DNA from: Elusimicrobia bacterium RIFCSPLOWO2_02_FULL_39_32
GTDB taxonomy: Bacteria > Elusimicrobiota > Elusimicrobia > 2-02-FULL-39-32
Assembly (NCBI GenBank): GCA_001800135.1
Contig: MGUU01000016.1
Coordinates: 124,001 to 188,000, forward strand
Length of the DNA: 64,000 bases
Direction: 5' to 3'
Below are positions 38,114 through 48,170 of the stretch, one piece after another (within the stretch, counting starts at the first letter, position 1; each line of letters begins with the position of its first letter). The translations under genes were made by a program, and so were the position numbers. The notes beneath the pieces are model-generated. The model saw only the letters and a list, made by a program, of their open reading frames with translations, was not told the DNA's origin and did not search any database.

Positions 38114-39469
38114 ATGGAGATTAAAGCAAAAAAAATTGTTCTTTGCGATGGTGTAAGAACCCCGATCGGCCATATCTCTAAAGCGCTTTCAAAAATCACG
38201 CCGGAAGAACTCCTTAAATTAACGATTGAAGGGCTGCTGCAAAAAACTTCCCTTTATCCGCACGCGGTGGATGGGGTCATGGCTGGCTGGGTAGGCCAAG
38301 GATCCAGCGCTCCTAATATAGCGCGCATCGCGCTCTTGCAATCTGGGCTGCCAGAAAAAGCCCATGCCCTGACAGTGCAAGCTAATTGCGTTTCTGGGAT
38401 GGAGGCTGTGTGCAGCGCGGCAAGACATATTCTAATGGGAGAAGGAGAACTCTACATTGCTGGCGGCACTGAATCCATGTCAACTTTCCCGTACCTCATC
38501 CGAGGTCCAAGATCCCTTAAAGAACTCCGTTCCTTAGACTCTGTAAAGGAAAATTGGCTGAAGCTCTGGGAAAATTCTGAGGTTGAAATTAAAGACTGCA
38601 TAGAAGAGGGCTTAACAGATCCTGTAAAATTTATTGGAATGGCTCAAACCGCAGAGGTTTGCGCCCAAATGTATTCAATCCCTAAAGAAGCGCAAGATAG
38701 TTACGCTTATGAAAGTTTTAAAAGAGCTCTAGCTGCTGAAAAAAATGGTTTTTATCCGAACCACATGGTGCCGGTTAAAAAAAATGGAACTGTTCTATTA
38801 GAAAAAGATGAATATCCTTTTTTAAGGGAAGCTCTTGTAGAAAAACCAAACATGATCTCTCGCGCTCCCCTCATGTTTGACTCCCCCTCATTTTCCATGA
38901 AAGATCTTTATAAAAAATATGGCGAACATATCTTAGGGAAAAAATATGTTGAAGGAAAAACCAATGCAACGCTCACTCTTTTTAATTCCTGCGCCCGTTC
39001 TGATGGAGCCGCAGCAGTGATCGTGACCTCAGAACAAAGAGCAAAAGATTTAAATCTTAAAATTCATGCGGAACTAGTTTCTTGGGCTTTTTGGGGCAAC
39101 AATCCTGCGCACATGGGGATCGCTCCTGTTTTTTCTACGGATTTGGCATTAAAACGGGCTGGGATTTCTTTTGAACAGCTGGAAGATATTGAACTGCATG
39201 AAGCCTTTGCCGCTACCTGCCTTTCTATCTTTAAAGTGGGCAAAGAAAAGTTTAAACATAACTGGGAAGAAAAATTTTTAAAAGGCAAGGTCAATCCTCA
39301 TGGTGGATCTATTGCTCTTGGCCACCCTCTAGCTGCCACAGGAACTCGGATTATTTTAAACGCGATCTATGAAATGGAAAAAAATAAAACAGTTCAGTGG
39401 GCGCTGGCCACTGCCTGCGCCGCAGGCGGGTTAGGCGGAGCAGTGGTCCTAAAACGTTATGAAAAATAG
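38114..39469 (+). CDS. Thiolase (acetyl-CoA acyltransferase, FadI/HADHB-like)
   Basis: 451 residues. The nucleophilic Cys92 lies in QANCVSGMEAV. HEAFAA supplies a conserved His and NPHGGSIALGHP the catalytic-base His. The second catalytic Cys is in ACAAGGLGG. Length and the long middle loop resemble FadI and the mitochondrial trifunctional beta subunit rather than short biosynthetic thiolases. It would cleave or form 3-ketoacyl-CoA; no neighbouring beta-oxidation gene shows its direction. It is transcribed away from moxR and its stop lies 12 bases from that of the converging recombinase gene. Confidence 0.93.
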   Translation: MEIKAKKIVLCDGVRTPIGHISKALSKITPEELLKLTIEGLLQKTSLYPHAVDGVMAGWVGQGSSAPNIARIALLQSGLPEKAHALTVQANCVSGMEAVCSAARHILMGEGELYIAGGTESMSTFPYLIRGPRSLKELRSLDSVKENWLKLWENSEVEIKDCIEEGLTDPVKFIGMAQTAEVCAQMYSIPKEAQDSYAYESFKRALAAEKNGFYPNHMVPVKKNGTVLLEKDEYPFLREALVEKPNMISRAPLMFDSPSFSMKDLYKKYGEHILGKKYVEGKTNATLTLFNSCARSDGAAAVIVTSEQRAKDLNLKIHAELVSWAFWGNNPAHMGIAPVFSTDLALKRAGISFEQLEDIELHEAFAATCLSIFKVGKEKFKHNWEEKFLKGKVNPHGGSIALGHPLAATGTRIILNAIYEMEKNKTVQWALATACAAGGLGGAVVLKRYEK

Positions 39470-39481
39470 CTTAACCTCGAT

Positions 39482-40372
39482 TTAAGAACGGGGATGAAAT
39501 TTTTTATGAGATTCTTTAAGCAGTCTGGTTTCCAGATGAGTATAGATTTGAGTGGTTGCCAAAGAAGAGTGTCCTAAGAGCTCCTGCACTGAACGTAAAT
39601 CTGCGCCTCCTTCTAAAAGGTGCGTGGCAAAAGAGTGACGGATTGTGTGAGGCGAAATTTGAGAAAGCCCGGTTTTTTTAGAAAAATTCTTTAGCTGTCT
39701 CCAAAATTCATTCCGACTCATTCTCTTGCCATATTTAGTGACAAAAAGCGCGTCTTTTTCTATTTCTTGGCCTTTAAATTTTTTTTCTCTTATTTCTAAA
39801 TAGCGCCTCACAGCGCTCTTTGCGGCATTGCCCAATGGAACAATTCTTTCTTTTTTTCCTTTGCCAATCACTCGCACAAAACCAGAATCTAAAGCAACTT
39901 GATTCAACTTTAACCCTACGAGCTCGCTTACCCTTAAACCCGCTGCATAGAGCAGCTCAAGCATGGCTTTAAAACGTATCTCCACCTCTTTTTTTTGAGG
40001 AATGGAACTTAATAACCGTTCCAAATTTCGTCTGGTTAAAATGACTGGCAGCTTGCTTATTAGTTTGGGAGAATTTACTTTTGCGCCGGGATCTTTATGG
40101 GAAAGCTCCTCTAAAAATAAAAATTTATGAAAAGCTTTAATGCTTTCCAATTCCCGAACAAGTGTAGTTGAGGTAAGATTGAGTTTTTTTCTTTGCCAAA
40201 GATAGTCGGAAATTTGAAGATGTTCAACTTTTGCAACAACTATCTTTTTTTCTTTTAAGTAGCTAAGGTAAGAAATAATATCAGATTTATAAGCAGCTAA
40301 AGTATTTGGAGAGAGGTTCCTCTCAAAAACCAAATATCTTAAAAAACGTTCTACTAAAAGATCTTCTTCCAA
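39482..40372 (-). CDS. xerD: Tyrosine recombinase XerC/XerD
   Basis: 296 residues. An N-terminal SAM-like core-binding domain (about 1-90) precedes the catalytic domain with Arg147 (AGLRVSEL), His242 and Arg245 ([11 protein letters not shown]), His268 (LLGHSS) and the nucleophile Tyr277 (IYTHL). Xer proteins resolve chromosome dimers at dif with FtsK, whose gene lies 5 kb away on the same strand. It starts 3 bases after the recA stop. The C/D assignment is not certain. Confidence 0.9.
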   Translation of the reverse strand: MEEDLLVERFLRYLVFERNLSPNTLAAYKSDIISYLSYLKEKKIVVAKVEHLQISDYLWQRKKLNLTSTTLVRELESIKAFHKFLFLEELSHKDPGAKVNSPKLISKLPVILTRRNLERLLSSIPQKKEVEIRFKAMLELLYAAGLRVSELVGLKLNQVALDSGFVRVIGKGKKERIVPLGNAAKSAVRRYLEIREKKFKGQEIEKDALFVTKYGKRMSRNEFWRQLKNFSKKTGLSQISPHTIRHSFATHLLEGGADLRSVQELLGHSSLATTQIYTHLETRLLKESHKKFHPRS

Positions 40373-40375
40373 ACC

Positions 40376-41452
40376 TCACTTTTCCTTCAGGTGTTTAACT
40401 GAACCGCTCTTTGCAGTAACTTCTTCTTTTTTCAAGGCTTCCGGCTCATCCCCATTCAGTTGGATCATTTTTTTTCGGATCGCTTTTTCCAGATCATCAG
40501 CAATATTCTTTGAATTTTTTAAATAAGATTTGGCATTGTCTTTGCCTTGCCCCATTCTTTCATTATTATAAATATACCAGGTTCCAGATTTTTCAATAAT
40601 GCCAGACTGTTCTCCTAAGTCTATTAAGTAAGCTTCTCTGGATGCGCCTTCCCCATGAATCATTTCAAATTCCGCCTGTTGAAAAGGAGGGGCTACCTTA
40701 TTTTTTACTACCTTGACTACGGTTCTTGAGCCCACGATCTGGTCCCCCACTTTAATTTTTTCTTTCTGACGAATATCTAAACGCACGCTCGCGTAAAACT
40801 TTAAAGCAAGTCCGCCTGGGGTTGTTTCCGGGTTCCCATAAAAAACCCCTATCTTTTGTCTTAATTGATTAATAAAAATTAAACAGGTGTTGGACTTGGA
40901 AATTGTGGAGGTTAGTTTGCGCAAGGCTTGAGACATTAGCCTTGCTTGCAAGCCCACATGAGAATCCCCCATGTCTCCTGCAATTTCTGCTTGCGGAACT
41001 AAGGCGGCAACAGAATCTATCACAATCACATCCACGCCACCGGAACGAATCAATTTTTCCGCAATTTCTAAAGCCTGCTCTCCTGAATCTGGTTGTGAAA
41101 TCAATAAGTTATCAATGTCCACTCCAATTTTTTTAGCATAGGTGGGATCCATTGCGTGTTCCGCGTCAATATAAGCTGCAATCCCCCCAGTTTTTTGCGC
41201 TTGAGCCACAATGGAGAGACAAAGGGTTGTTTTGCCTGAAGCCTCTGGACCATAAATTTCCACGACCCTTCCTCGCGGAACCCCGCCTACTCCAATGGCG
41301 ATATCTAAAGGGAGTATCCCTGTAGGAATAATTTTAAGACCTGTGACTTTTGCGCTTTTTTCCCCTAATTTCATCAGAGCTTCCTGTCCAAAATCTTTTT
41401 TAATTTGCGCAAGCGCTAGTTCCAAAGCTTTGGCACGATCATCCTTATTCAT
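40376..41452 (-). CDS. recA: Recombinase RecA
   Basis: 358 residues, the usual length. Walker A GPEASGKT (68-75), [10 protein letters not shown], and the L2-loop region around NQLRQKIGV and ETTPGG are all typical. A strong Shine-Dalgarno (AGGAGG) precedes the ATG by 5 bases. It binds single-stranded DNA for strand exchange and SOS induction. No LexA-type operator was recognised upstream. Confidence 0.98.
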   Translation of the reverse strand: MNKDDRAKALELALAQIKKDFGQEALMKLGEKSAKVTGLKIIPTGILPLDIAIGVGGVPRGRVVEIYGPEASGKTTLCLSIVAQAQKTGGIAAYIDAEHAMDPTYAKKIGVDIDNLLISQPDSGEQALEIAEKLIRSGGVDVIVIDSVAALVPQAEIAGDMGDSHVGLQARLMSQALRKLTSTISKSNTCLIFINQLRQKIGVFYGNPETTPGGLALKFYASVRLDIRQKEKIKVGDQIVGSRTVVKVVKNKVAPPFQQAEFEMIHGEGASREAYLIDLGEQSGIIEKSGTWYIYNNERMGQGKDNAKSYLKNSKNIADDLEKAIRKKMIQLNGDEPEALKKEEVTAKSGSVKHLKEK

Positions 41453-41485
41453 TTTCTCCTCCTAAAATTTTCTTTTTATTCTAAC

Positions 41486-42931
41486 TTAATTTTTTTGTTT
41501 TATCCAGTTAAAGCCCTTCATGATTTTCTCAAAATCAACCAGATAGTCAATATAAGATTCTTCCAAAGCAGCGCAAGAAAGCATAAAGGCCTGCCAGCTC
41601 CCTTGACCTTCCTCTTTCAATACATAAAGAATCCTATAAAAAGCAGGCCTGCCCAGACGATCCCTGCCTCGATAAGTTCCTACATAAGCATTTCCTATTG
41701 GATAGACCGCTTCTCTCCCGCTTCTTTTCTCCATCCTTAATTTTTCTTCAATGGAAAACGCCCAATCCCTGCTGGTGAGGCTTTGAGTGGACTGCGTCAC
41801 TCCAGCAAAAGATTCAGCGCCCGTTTTCATTAGAATAGGATCTCTGGAAAAATGAAGGGCTTGCAGTTCTCCCTGAGCTTTTCCCTCAAAATGCATAAAA
41901 TGAACTAAGCTCCTATCGCTAAAACCAAGCTCAGATTTCCATCCTTTAGGAATTTCAAGCCGAATGTCTAAAGATGGATTTAAATAGACCCTATCTTTAA
42001 TGGTTCCAGGATTTTCTAAAGGCGCCTTAGGGATACTTTTTATGATCTCCTGATACTTTTCAAAATGATCATAAAACTGAGTGGACGGAACTTCAAGTTT
42101 TTTTAACGCTTCTCTAAATCCTTTGGTTTTTAGATCTTTCTTTAATTTTTTCTTAGCTCCTTCTTCGGAAAGAGCAAATATTTTTTTTATCTGTTTGATC
42201 CTTATATCTGTAGGAGGGTGGGTTCTTAAAAAAAGCCCAATGCCGGAAACTTCTTCCTCTCCCAAAGATTTCATTCTTTTAAAAAAAGAGATCATGGCAT
42301 CCGGTTCATATCCAGCAAGGATCGAATAGCGCAAGCCAGACCTGTCTGCCTCTAATTCAAATTCCCTTCCATAGCCGCTTAAAAATCCACTGGCTACAAA
42401 ATTAGTAGCTTGATTTAAAACCGCATAAGCGCGCGGATCATCCGCAGTAGGACCATATACCGCCACTGCCACAGTTGAAAGCAGTGACAAAAATTGATAA
42501 CCAAAAGCTTTTTGAATCATTTTCACAGCATGAAATCCCGTAATATGACCAATTTCATGCCCAATCACTGTGGCTAATTCTGCCTCATCATCCATGAGCT
42601 CTAAAATGCCGCGAGTTAAAAAAACAGTTCCCGGAACAGCAAAGGCATTGACTAGGGGAGTATCCAAAATCACAAACTCATAAGAGATGTTTTTTCTCTC
42701 GCAAACCTCCACAATTTTTTGTCCGACTTCATTAATATAGGATTGAACCAAAGGATTATCATAAAGGCCATACTCTTGCACAATTTGGTTGCGGGACTGT
42801 TTTCCCAACTCGATCTCAGCTTTTTCAGAAATCATGTGAAACTCCCGTTTGCCTGTCACAGGGTTCCGCACGCAGCCATTCATGGTTAAAATCGTCAAGA
42901 TCATGAGCTGAAAACTAAAATTCATAACCAT
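41486..42931 (-). CDS. M48 family metalloprotease, probable lipoprotein
   Basis: 481 residues. A short hydrophobic signal ends in TMNGC, a lipobox-like site with Cys20. HEIGH (125-129) is the zinc motif, and GREFELEADRSG further on supplies the third ligand. The layout matches periplasmic M48 proteases such as BepA and LoiP, which act in outer-membrane protein quality control. The C-terminal third (about 300-480) is not a recognised TPR region and may be a separate beta-rich domain. This free-standing protease is an interesting comparison with the M48-like segments in the giant protein. Confidence 0.9.
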   Translation of the reverse strand: MVMNFSFQLMILTILTMNGCVRNPVTGKREFHMISEKAEIELGKQSRNQIVQEYGLYDNPLVQSYINEVGQKIVEVCERKNISYEFVILDTPLVNAFAVPGTVFLTRGILELMDDEAELATVIGHEIGHITGFHAVKMIQKAFGYQFLSLLSTVAVAVYGPTADDPRAYAVLNQATNFVASGFLSGYGREFELEADRSGLRYSILAGYEPDAMISFFKRMKSLGEEEVSGIGLFLRTHPPTDIRIKQIKKIFALSEEGAKKKLKKDLKTKGFREALKKLEVPSTQFYDHFEKYQEIIKSIPKAPLENPGTIKDRVYLNPSLDIRLEIPKGWKSELGFSDRSLVHFMHFEGKAQGELQALHFSRDPILMKTGAESFAGVTQSTQSLTSRDWAFSIEEKLRMEKRSGREAVYPIGNAYVGTYRGRDRLGRPAFYRILYVLKEEGQGSWQAFMLSCAALEESYIDYLVDFEKIMKGFNWIKQKN

Positions 42932-42955
42932 GGAAAAAAAGGCAGCTAGGATTTC

Positions 42956-43492
42956 TCATCTCACTGCTAAAACTATTCTTAATAATAAGTTGACAGAAAA
43001 ACCAGCTAAAAGATCATCCGCCATAACCCCTAAACCGCCTTTCCAGTTCTGAACGCTTTTAAAAGGAATTTTAAAAACATCAAAAATTCTAAAAAGAATA
43101 AACGCGCTTGCAATAAAAATAAAAAGATTAAAACCTCTAAACTGATCCAATGGAAAAAACGCAACAGACCAGAAAGCTCCTATGATTTCATCAATCACGA
43201 TTTTTGAATCATCTTTTTTTTCAAAAATCTTCTCTGCTCGGTCTGCTATAAAAGTACTAAGGCAGGTAACTAAAAAAAGAGTTAAAAATCCAAAGAGTCC
43301 TGTAAGAGGAAAGCCTAAAAAAACAAAGCCAAAACCTAAAAGAGTTCCTAAAAATCCTCCTCCAGACCATTTTTGAGGTAAAGCTGGGAACTTCTTTAAC
43401 ACACCTCCGGAACAACTAAATGCAAGGTTCCCCAAACCAAACCCTGTGGCGCAACTTAAAATGATCTTATTCAGTTTAAAAAAGCGATTCAC
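42956..43492 (-). CDS. pgpA: Phosphatidylglycerophosphatase A
   Basis: 178 residues with several membrane helices. SKIVIDEIIGAFW carries the conserved acidic metal-binding residues of PgpA, and VMADDLLAGF near the C-terminus is the second conserved acidic pair. It removes the phosphate from phosphatidylglycerol phosphate at the inner membrane, the step after PgsA, which is encoded just upstream. Confidence 0.92.
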   Translation of the reverse strand: MNRFFKLNKIILSCATGFGLGNLAFSCSGGVLKKFPALPQKWSGGGFLGTLLGFGFVFLGFPLTGLFGFLTLFLVTCLSTFIADRAEKIFEKKDDSKIVIDEIIGAFWSVAFFPLDQFRGFNLFIFIASAFILFRIFDVFKIPFKSVQNWKGGLGVMADDLLAGFSVNLLLRIVLAVR

Positions 43493-43516
43493 GCTACCAT
43501 CTAAAATAATTCAGGT

Positions 43517-44149
43517 TCAAAGTTTTACGCCAAGGTCCCCTAAAAAAATAGCGCGGTTTTTGTAAAGATAGGATAAGCCGGAAATTAAGGTAAGGAGTGT
43601 TGCTATAAAAACAATCCAATAACTAGCCCAAACAAGAAAATTTCCAAATCCAATTTGCCAATTAGAGCCTTCTAAAAGTTCAAGCGGGTGGATTCTATAA
43701 AAATGAGTTAAAATAGAATTAACACAGAGAATGATTAAGATTAAAATGATCGCTGTTATTTGAGAGGAAGTTTTAAATTTTCCAGCCCGGTCAGCGGCAA
43801 TTATGACCCCTTTGGAGGCAGCTAAAGTCCGAAGACCCGTAATCAAGAATTCTCTGCCAATAATAAAAACAACCATCCATGCTGGAACGTTTAACTCTCT
43901 TAACCCTACAAAAGATATGAAAGCCGCGGAGATTAAAAATTTGTCGGCTAAAGGGTCAAAAAATTTTCCAAAATCCGTGATCACCCCATATTTTCTAGCA
44001 AAGTAACCGTCGTAGAGATCAGTCAAAGCAGCTGCAATGAAAATAACTAAAGCAAAAATACGAGTCCAAACATTATCTATGACTGTGAAAATCATAAATA
44101 TGGGTACAAGCCCAAGCCTTAAAACAGTTAATTTATTGGCTAAATTCAA
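43517..44149 (-). CDS. pgsA: CDP-diacylglycerol--glycerol-3-phosphate 3-phosphatidyltransferase
   Basis: 210 residues with membrane helices. The CDP-alcohol phosphotransferase motif runs from Asp44 to Asp69: D-x2-DG-x2-AR, then G61, D65 and D69. It makes phosphatidylglycerol phosphate, and the product's phosphatase gene pgpA follows directly. It overlaps the rodZ-like gene by 4 bases. Confidence 0.95.
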   Translation of the reverse strand: MNLANKLTVLRLGLVPIFMIFTVIDNVWTRIFALVIFIAAALTDLYDGYFARKYGVITDFGKFFDPLADKFLISAAFISFVGLRELNVPAWMVVFIIGREFLITGLRTLAASKGVIIAADRAGKFKTSSQITAIILILIILCVNSILTHFYRIHPLELLEGSNWQIGFGNFLVWASYWIVFIATLLTLISGLSYLYKNRAIFLGDLGVKL

Positions 44150-44916
44150 TTTTGTTTTACGGACTTTACTTCTTTGGATTGAAATGAAGAATTAGTTAGA
44201 GATAAATTCTGATGCGTTAAATGAAGTTCGTTCACAGCTTGCAGCGCGCCTGATTTTATATTGATTGGCTTCTCATTCAAGAAAAGTTCTACCCCATTTA
44301 CATTTCCAATACGAATTGTGATCTCTTTTTTAGCTTCCCATGTTTGTTCAGCTTGAGGAGAGATAAAACCTTCAAAAAGCAATTTCCCTTGATCTCCAGA
44401 GACTCTCACCCAGACATTATGAATAGCCTTTAAACGAAGAGAGAGGGACCTTTCTTGAAGCAATGGGGAGTCGCTGCTATTTTTTTTAAAACTTTCCCCT
44501 GTTGCAACTGTTTTTTCCTCAAAGGGTTCATGCTGAAAAAAGAGATAAGCAAAATAGCCTAAAACAAATAGAAGGATAGGGAAAAGAACAACTACCCATG
44601 GGGAGAGGTCAATCACTTTTTTATTTTTTGTGTTTAAAATTAGTTCATGCTCCCCGGCTTTATCTGTTGTTAACTCTCTAGGCTCTGACAACTCTTTTTT
44701 AAAAAGCAGAAAAATTTCTTCTTGATTTAATCCGAGATAGGAAGCGTATTTGCGCATAAAGCCATGCAGGTAAATCTCAGCGGGAAAAATATTCCATTCT
44801 CCAGACTCTAAAGCCTCCAAATAACGCACAGAGATCCTAGTCTCTTGATGCACGGTGCGCAAAGAGACCTTTCTCTCCTCTCTTTTTGATTTTAAAATTT
44901 CATTAACTTTTGCCAT
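44146..44916 (-). CDS. rodZ: RodZ-like helix-turn-helix membrane protein
   Basis: 256 residues from the ATG at 44916; a longer frame reaches 45039 but would run into lolA, and the helix-turn-helix starts right after this Met (MAKVNEILKSKREE). The N-terminal Xre-type domain (about 5-75) is followed by a linker, one membrane helix (about 115-135) and a C-terminal DUF4115-like beta domain with KAIHNVWVRVSGD. This is the RodZ/YfgA layout. RodZ links MreB filaments to the cell wall machinery, but no mre genes are in the window. Confidence 0.8.
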   Translation of the reverse strand: MAKVNEILKSKREERKVSLRTVHQETRISVRYLEALESGEWNIFPAEIYLHGFMRKYASYLGLNQEEIFLLFKKELSEPRELTTDKAGEHELILNTKNKKVIDLSPWVVVLFPILLFVLGYFAYLFFQHEPFEEKTVATGESFKKNSSDSPLLQERSLSLRLKAIHNVWVRVSGDQGKLLFEGFISPQAEQTWEAKKEITIRIGNVNGVELFLNEKPINIKSGALQAVNELHLTHQNLSLTNSSFQSKEVKSVKQN

Positions 44917-44992
44917 ATGATTTAATTTAAACCCAAAGCTCTCTTCCCCATTTAACTTCAACAGCGCCAACTCTGACCAATTATTATTCCAG

Positions 44993-45664
44993 CTAATCCA
45001 TTTGGAATACAGCCGCATCTTTAGGCGGCTTAAATTCAAAATCTTTCTCTTTTAGGTTAGGATTTTTCTCGAATTCTTGCAAAGTAGTTGTGACTTTAAA
45101 AGTATTAAGGAAAAACTCCATTTTCTTTAGAATAGTTTCCTTTTCATCCAAAGTCAATAACATCTCAGTCCCCTCTTTACTCTCCTTATTTTTTAAACGC
45201 ACCCTAACCTCTTTCTTAAAAAGCGCATTTGAATGGTTTTCCAGACTCCAATCATAATCCTTTTTTAATTTTTCCAAAGATCCAGAAATTTGCGTAATGC
45301 CCGGAAAAAAAAAGTTTGCCTCCATCCATTCATTCCAATCTTTTTTAATGACCTGATTAAACCTGGGGGTATAAATAAAAACTGTTTTTCCAGACGTTAC
45401 AATGATTTGATGTTCCGGACTCCTCTGCTCAATTTTTAAAAATTTAGGCTTTTTAAAAATTACAGTTCCAGAAGATTCCTTTATTTCATCGCTCAAGGAA
45501 GATTTCATTTCCTGAATAAATTTAAATTGAGCGGATTCAATGGAACGGGAAGACTCTTCCATTTTATCCTGTAATTCTTTAACAGTTAAGACCGCGCAAG
45601 CGCAATTTTGAGGGATCGCACAAAAAGAAAAAAGGAAGAAAAAGGGTATAGTTAGAGCCTTCAT
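44993..45664 (-). CDS. lolA: Outer-membrane lipoprotein carrier LolA
   Basis: About 223 residues from the ATG at 45664, which begins a clean signal peptide (MKALTIPFFFLFSFCAI). A start at 45703 would overlap ftsK and add 13 basic residues. The mature part has the LolA pattern: Gln-rich early helix (FKFIQEMKS), GTVIFKKPKFLKIE, a TSGKTVFIYTP strand and a late EFEKNPNL segment. LolA shuttles lipoproteins across the periplasm, so the organism has a Gram-negative envelope. Confidence 0.85.
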   Translation of the reverse strand: MKALTIPFFFLFSFCAIPQNCACAVLTVKELQDKMEESSRSIESAQFKFIQEMKSSLSDEIKESSGTVIFKKPKFLKIEQRSPEHQIIVTSGKTVFIYTPRFNQVIKKDWNEWMEANFFFPGITQISGSLEKLKKDYDWSLENHSNALFKKEVRVRLKNKESKEGTEMLLTLDEKETILKKMEFFLNTFKVTTTLQEFEKNPNLKEKDFEFKPPKDAAVFQMD

Positions 45665-45674
45665 AAAAGAAAGT

Positions 45675-47879
45675 CTAACCCTGATTTTCTTTTTTGTCCA
45701 CACTGATCAGAAATTCTTCTAATCTCTCAAGATGAATTTTCCATCGGTTAGTGTCTTTAGGTTTTTCAATCAGCCCCTTTTTTTTAAGCAGAGTCAATGC
45801 CCAGTCATAACGAGATCCAATTTCTTTATCCGCGCGCAAGAGGTCTCCGGAAACTTTTTCCGTATCCCTCACCACCCTGGCTGCCCGGATTAAAAGTTGA
45901 ATATTTTCTTCACTCTCTGTAATGGAATCAGAAGTAGAATCTTCTCCTTTAAAAACATATTGAGGCTTAAAATTCTGATCCACAATAAATTTAACAACGC
46001 TGGAAACATCTTTTTCAGAGACAAAACAGCCTTGCAAACGCGCAGGTTTAGGAGAGCTGGTCGCTAAAAAAAGCATGTCTCCCCTGCCCAAAAGATTCTC
46101 AGCGCCTTGTGTATCTAAAATCACTCTGGAATCTATTTTAGATAAAACCTGAAACGCGATCCTAGAAGGCAAATTCGCCTTAATCACGCCTGTGATCACA
46201 TCCACAGATGGCCTTTGGGTTGCAAGCACCAAATGGATCCCCACGGCACGAGCCATCTGAGCTAAACGCTGAATCAGATCTTCAATCTCCTTGCCTACAG
46301 TAATCATCAAATCCGCGAGTTCATCAATAATCACTATAATATAAGGGGTTTCCTCCTGGTTGCTTTTTCTCATCTTTTCATTAAAACTATCAATATTTCT
46401 TACCCCATATTGAGCAAAACTTCTATAACGATCTTCCATTTCTTCCACTAATTTTTTTAAAGATTGAACCGTCTCTTTTGGAGAAGTAATCACCTTCACT
46501 TTTTCGCTTGCGGCTGCTGGGTCAAAAAGGTGCGGAATTCCGTCGTAAAGAGGCAATTCAAGCCTCTTTGGATCTATCAATAACAATTTAACCTCATCTG
46601 GTTTAAAACGAAATAGAATGGAAAGTATCAATGTATGAATGCAGACTGATTTCCCAGAACCTGTGGCTCCTGCAATTAAAAGATGAGGCATGGCGGTTAA
46701 ATCCGTAACAAAAGTGTCTCCTTCAGTTCCTTTTCCAATTCCTAAAGGCAAAAGATGCGGCGATTTTTGGAAAACACTGGACTCCATTAGTTCTCTTAAA
46801 TAAACCGTTGCTGGACGTGAATTAGAAATTTCAACGCCAACCGCTGCTTTGCCTGGAACAGGGGCAAGCACCCTTAAACTTTGAGCTTTCATGACTAAGG
46901 CTATGTCATTGGATAAAGTCTCAATTGCCTGTACCCTCACCCCAGGAGCAGGGGTTAAGTCATAGCGGGTAATCACTGGACCTGGATGAATATCTATTAC
47001 TTTAGCTTTAACATTAAATTGCTCTAAAGTATTTTCCAATAAATTCCCATTAGCATAAAGTTCGTCTTGATCAATCGAGAAAGATTTAACCGGCTCTTCC
47101 AGAAGGTCAGGGGTTGGAAGCAGATACCCCTGATAAGCGCTTTTTCCATTTAAAGTTTCTGCCTCTTTTGATAGAAGCGGGAGATCCTTGGAACCTGTAG
47201 TCCCCTCACTCTTAAAATTTTTTTGAATGATCATGGGCTTGGTTTCTATCTTAGAAGATGAAACTGCAAGTTTTGGCAGTTGGCCGAAAGGCTCGAACTC
47301 TTTTTGATTTAATTTATTTTGCAGCTCTTTTTTTTCTTTTAATTTTTCCCTTTCTTCTTTCCAATCTTGAAGGTCGTCTTTGACCTTATCTTTTAACATA
47401 TTTAAAACATAAAGAGGAGAAATTCTAGCAAGAAGTAAACTCGAAGCCATTAAAATTCCAAAAGAAATTAAAAAGGTTAATAGTTTGCCGAATTGTTTTA
47501 TCATAAAAAGATAAATCCAATACCCTAGGGAGCCTCCCAGCCTAACAGCTTCCTCGTTTTCTAACGGCAAAAATGTAAATAGACATGCAAAAAACAGATA
47601 AAGCACGGAAAGAAGAAGACCATCCTGAACGAGCCTCAGTTTTTTCTGACCGTAAATTTTTTCAACCCCAAGCCAAAACAAAGTAATGGGAAAAAATAAA
47701 GAGGCATAGCCTGAAAAACGAAACAAAATAGAGTGTAAAGACCTGCCAAAATTCCCCGTCCAATCTGGAACGATCAGAGATAAAATTAAAATAAATGAAA
47801 AAAGAATGGAAAGAAATCCTGCAGTCCCAAAACCTTTGCCTTTTTTCGCTTTGTGGTTTTTGTAAAAAAAATCGCTCAT
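45675..47879 (-). CDS. ftsK: DNA translocase FtsK/SpoIIIE
   Basis: 734 residues. Four or five membrane helices fill residues 20-155, followed by a charged linker. The motor domain has Walker A GATGSGKSV (404-412), Walker B VIIDELADLM (516-525) and ATQRPSVDVITG. A winged-helix gamma domain occupies about 655-715 and reads KOPS sites in known members. It pumps DNA at the division septum and activates XerCD. Its start overlaps the upstream small gene by 4 bases. Confidence 0.97.
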   Translation of the reverse strand: MSDFFYKNHKAKKGKGFGTAGFLSILFSFILILSLIVPDWTGNFGRSLHSILFRFSGYASLFFPITLFWLGVEKIYGQKKLRLVQDGLLLSVLYLFFACLFTFLPLENEEAVRLGGSLGYWIYLFMIKQFGKLLTFLISFGILMASSLLLARISPLYVLNMLKDKVKDDLQDWKEEREKLKEKKELQNKLNQKEFEPFGQLPKLAVSSSKIETKPMIIQKNFKSEGTTGSKDLPLLSKEAETLNGKSAYQGYLLPTPDLLEEPVKSFSIDQDELYANGNLLENTLEQFNVKAKVIDIHPGPVITRYDLTPAPGVRVQAIETLSNDIALVMKAQSLRVLAPVPGKAAVGVEISNSRPATVYLRELMESSVFQKSPHLLPLGIGKGTEGDTFVTDLTAMPHLLIAGATGSGKSVCIHTLILSILFRFKPDEVKLLLIDPKRLELPLYDGIPHLFDPAAASEKVKVITSPKETVQSLKKLVEEMEDRYRSFAQYGVRNIDSFNEKMRKSNQEETPYIIVIIDELADLMITVGKEIEDLIQRLAQMARAVGIHLVLATQRPSVDVITGVIKANLPSRIAFQVLSKIDSRVILDTQGAENLLGRGDMLFLATSSPKPARLQGCFVSEKDVSSVVKFIVDQNFKPQYVFKGEDSTSDSITESEENIQLLIRAARVVRDTEKVSGDLLRADKEIGSRYDWALTLLKKKGLIEKPKDTNRWKIHLERLEEFLISVDKKENQG

Positions 47880-48091
47880 TTTAATTGAACAAAAAGCTGA
47901 CCATCCGCCTTTATAAAAATAATTTTATCTTCTCTTAAAAGCCAACCTAAAGCAAAATAAAGAAAACTAGCGCGGCAGGGAATTCCGGTTTTAAGTTTGG
48001 TGATGGAACTCTTTCCATTTTTATGAAGGGAAGACCAAATTTTACCTGATATAAGTCCAACAATTTCAGCGCTGGGGATATCCTGTTTCAT
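47876..48091 (-). CDS. Small winged helix-turn-helix protein (DUF2582-like)
   Basis: 71 residues. IVGLISGKIWSSLHKNG, SITKL and ALGWLLREDKIIF match the winged helix-turn-helix family formerly called DUF2582, seen in many bacteria and archaea and of unknown function. It is coupled to ftsK by a 4-base overlap. Confidence 0.75.
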   Translation of the reverse strand: MKQDIPSAEIVGLISGKIWSSLHKNGKSSITKLKTGIPCRASFLYFALGWLLREDKIIFIKADGQLFVQLK

Positions 48092-48170
48092 CTAAAAAAA
48101 ACCTAAAATTAAAATTTTAAAATTGAAAATAAAAACTTAAGGCTTAACCCGTATTTTGAAAAAGTTGGGG

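Noticed and set aside
42981-43000. TTGACA near the end of pgpA
   Set aside because: No -10 box at the right distance and no gene start follows on that strand.
44917-45039. Longer start for the rodZ-like gene
   Set aside because: It would overlap lolA by about 47 bases and add residues unlike any RodZ N-terminus; the helix-turn-helix begins right after the ATG at 44916.
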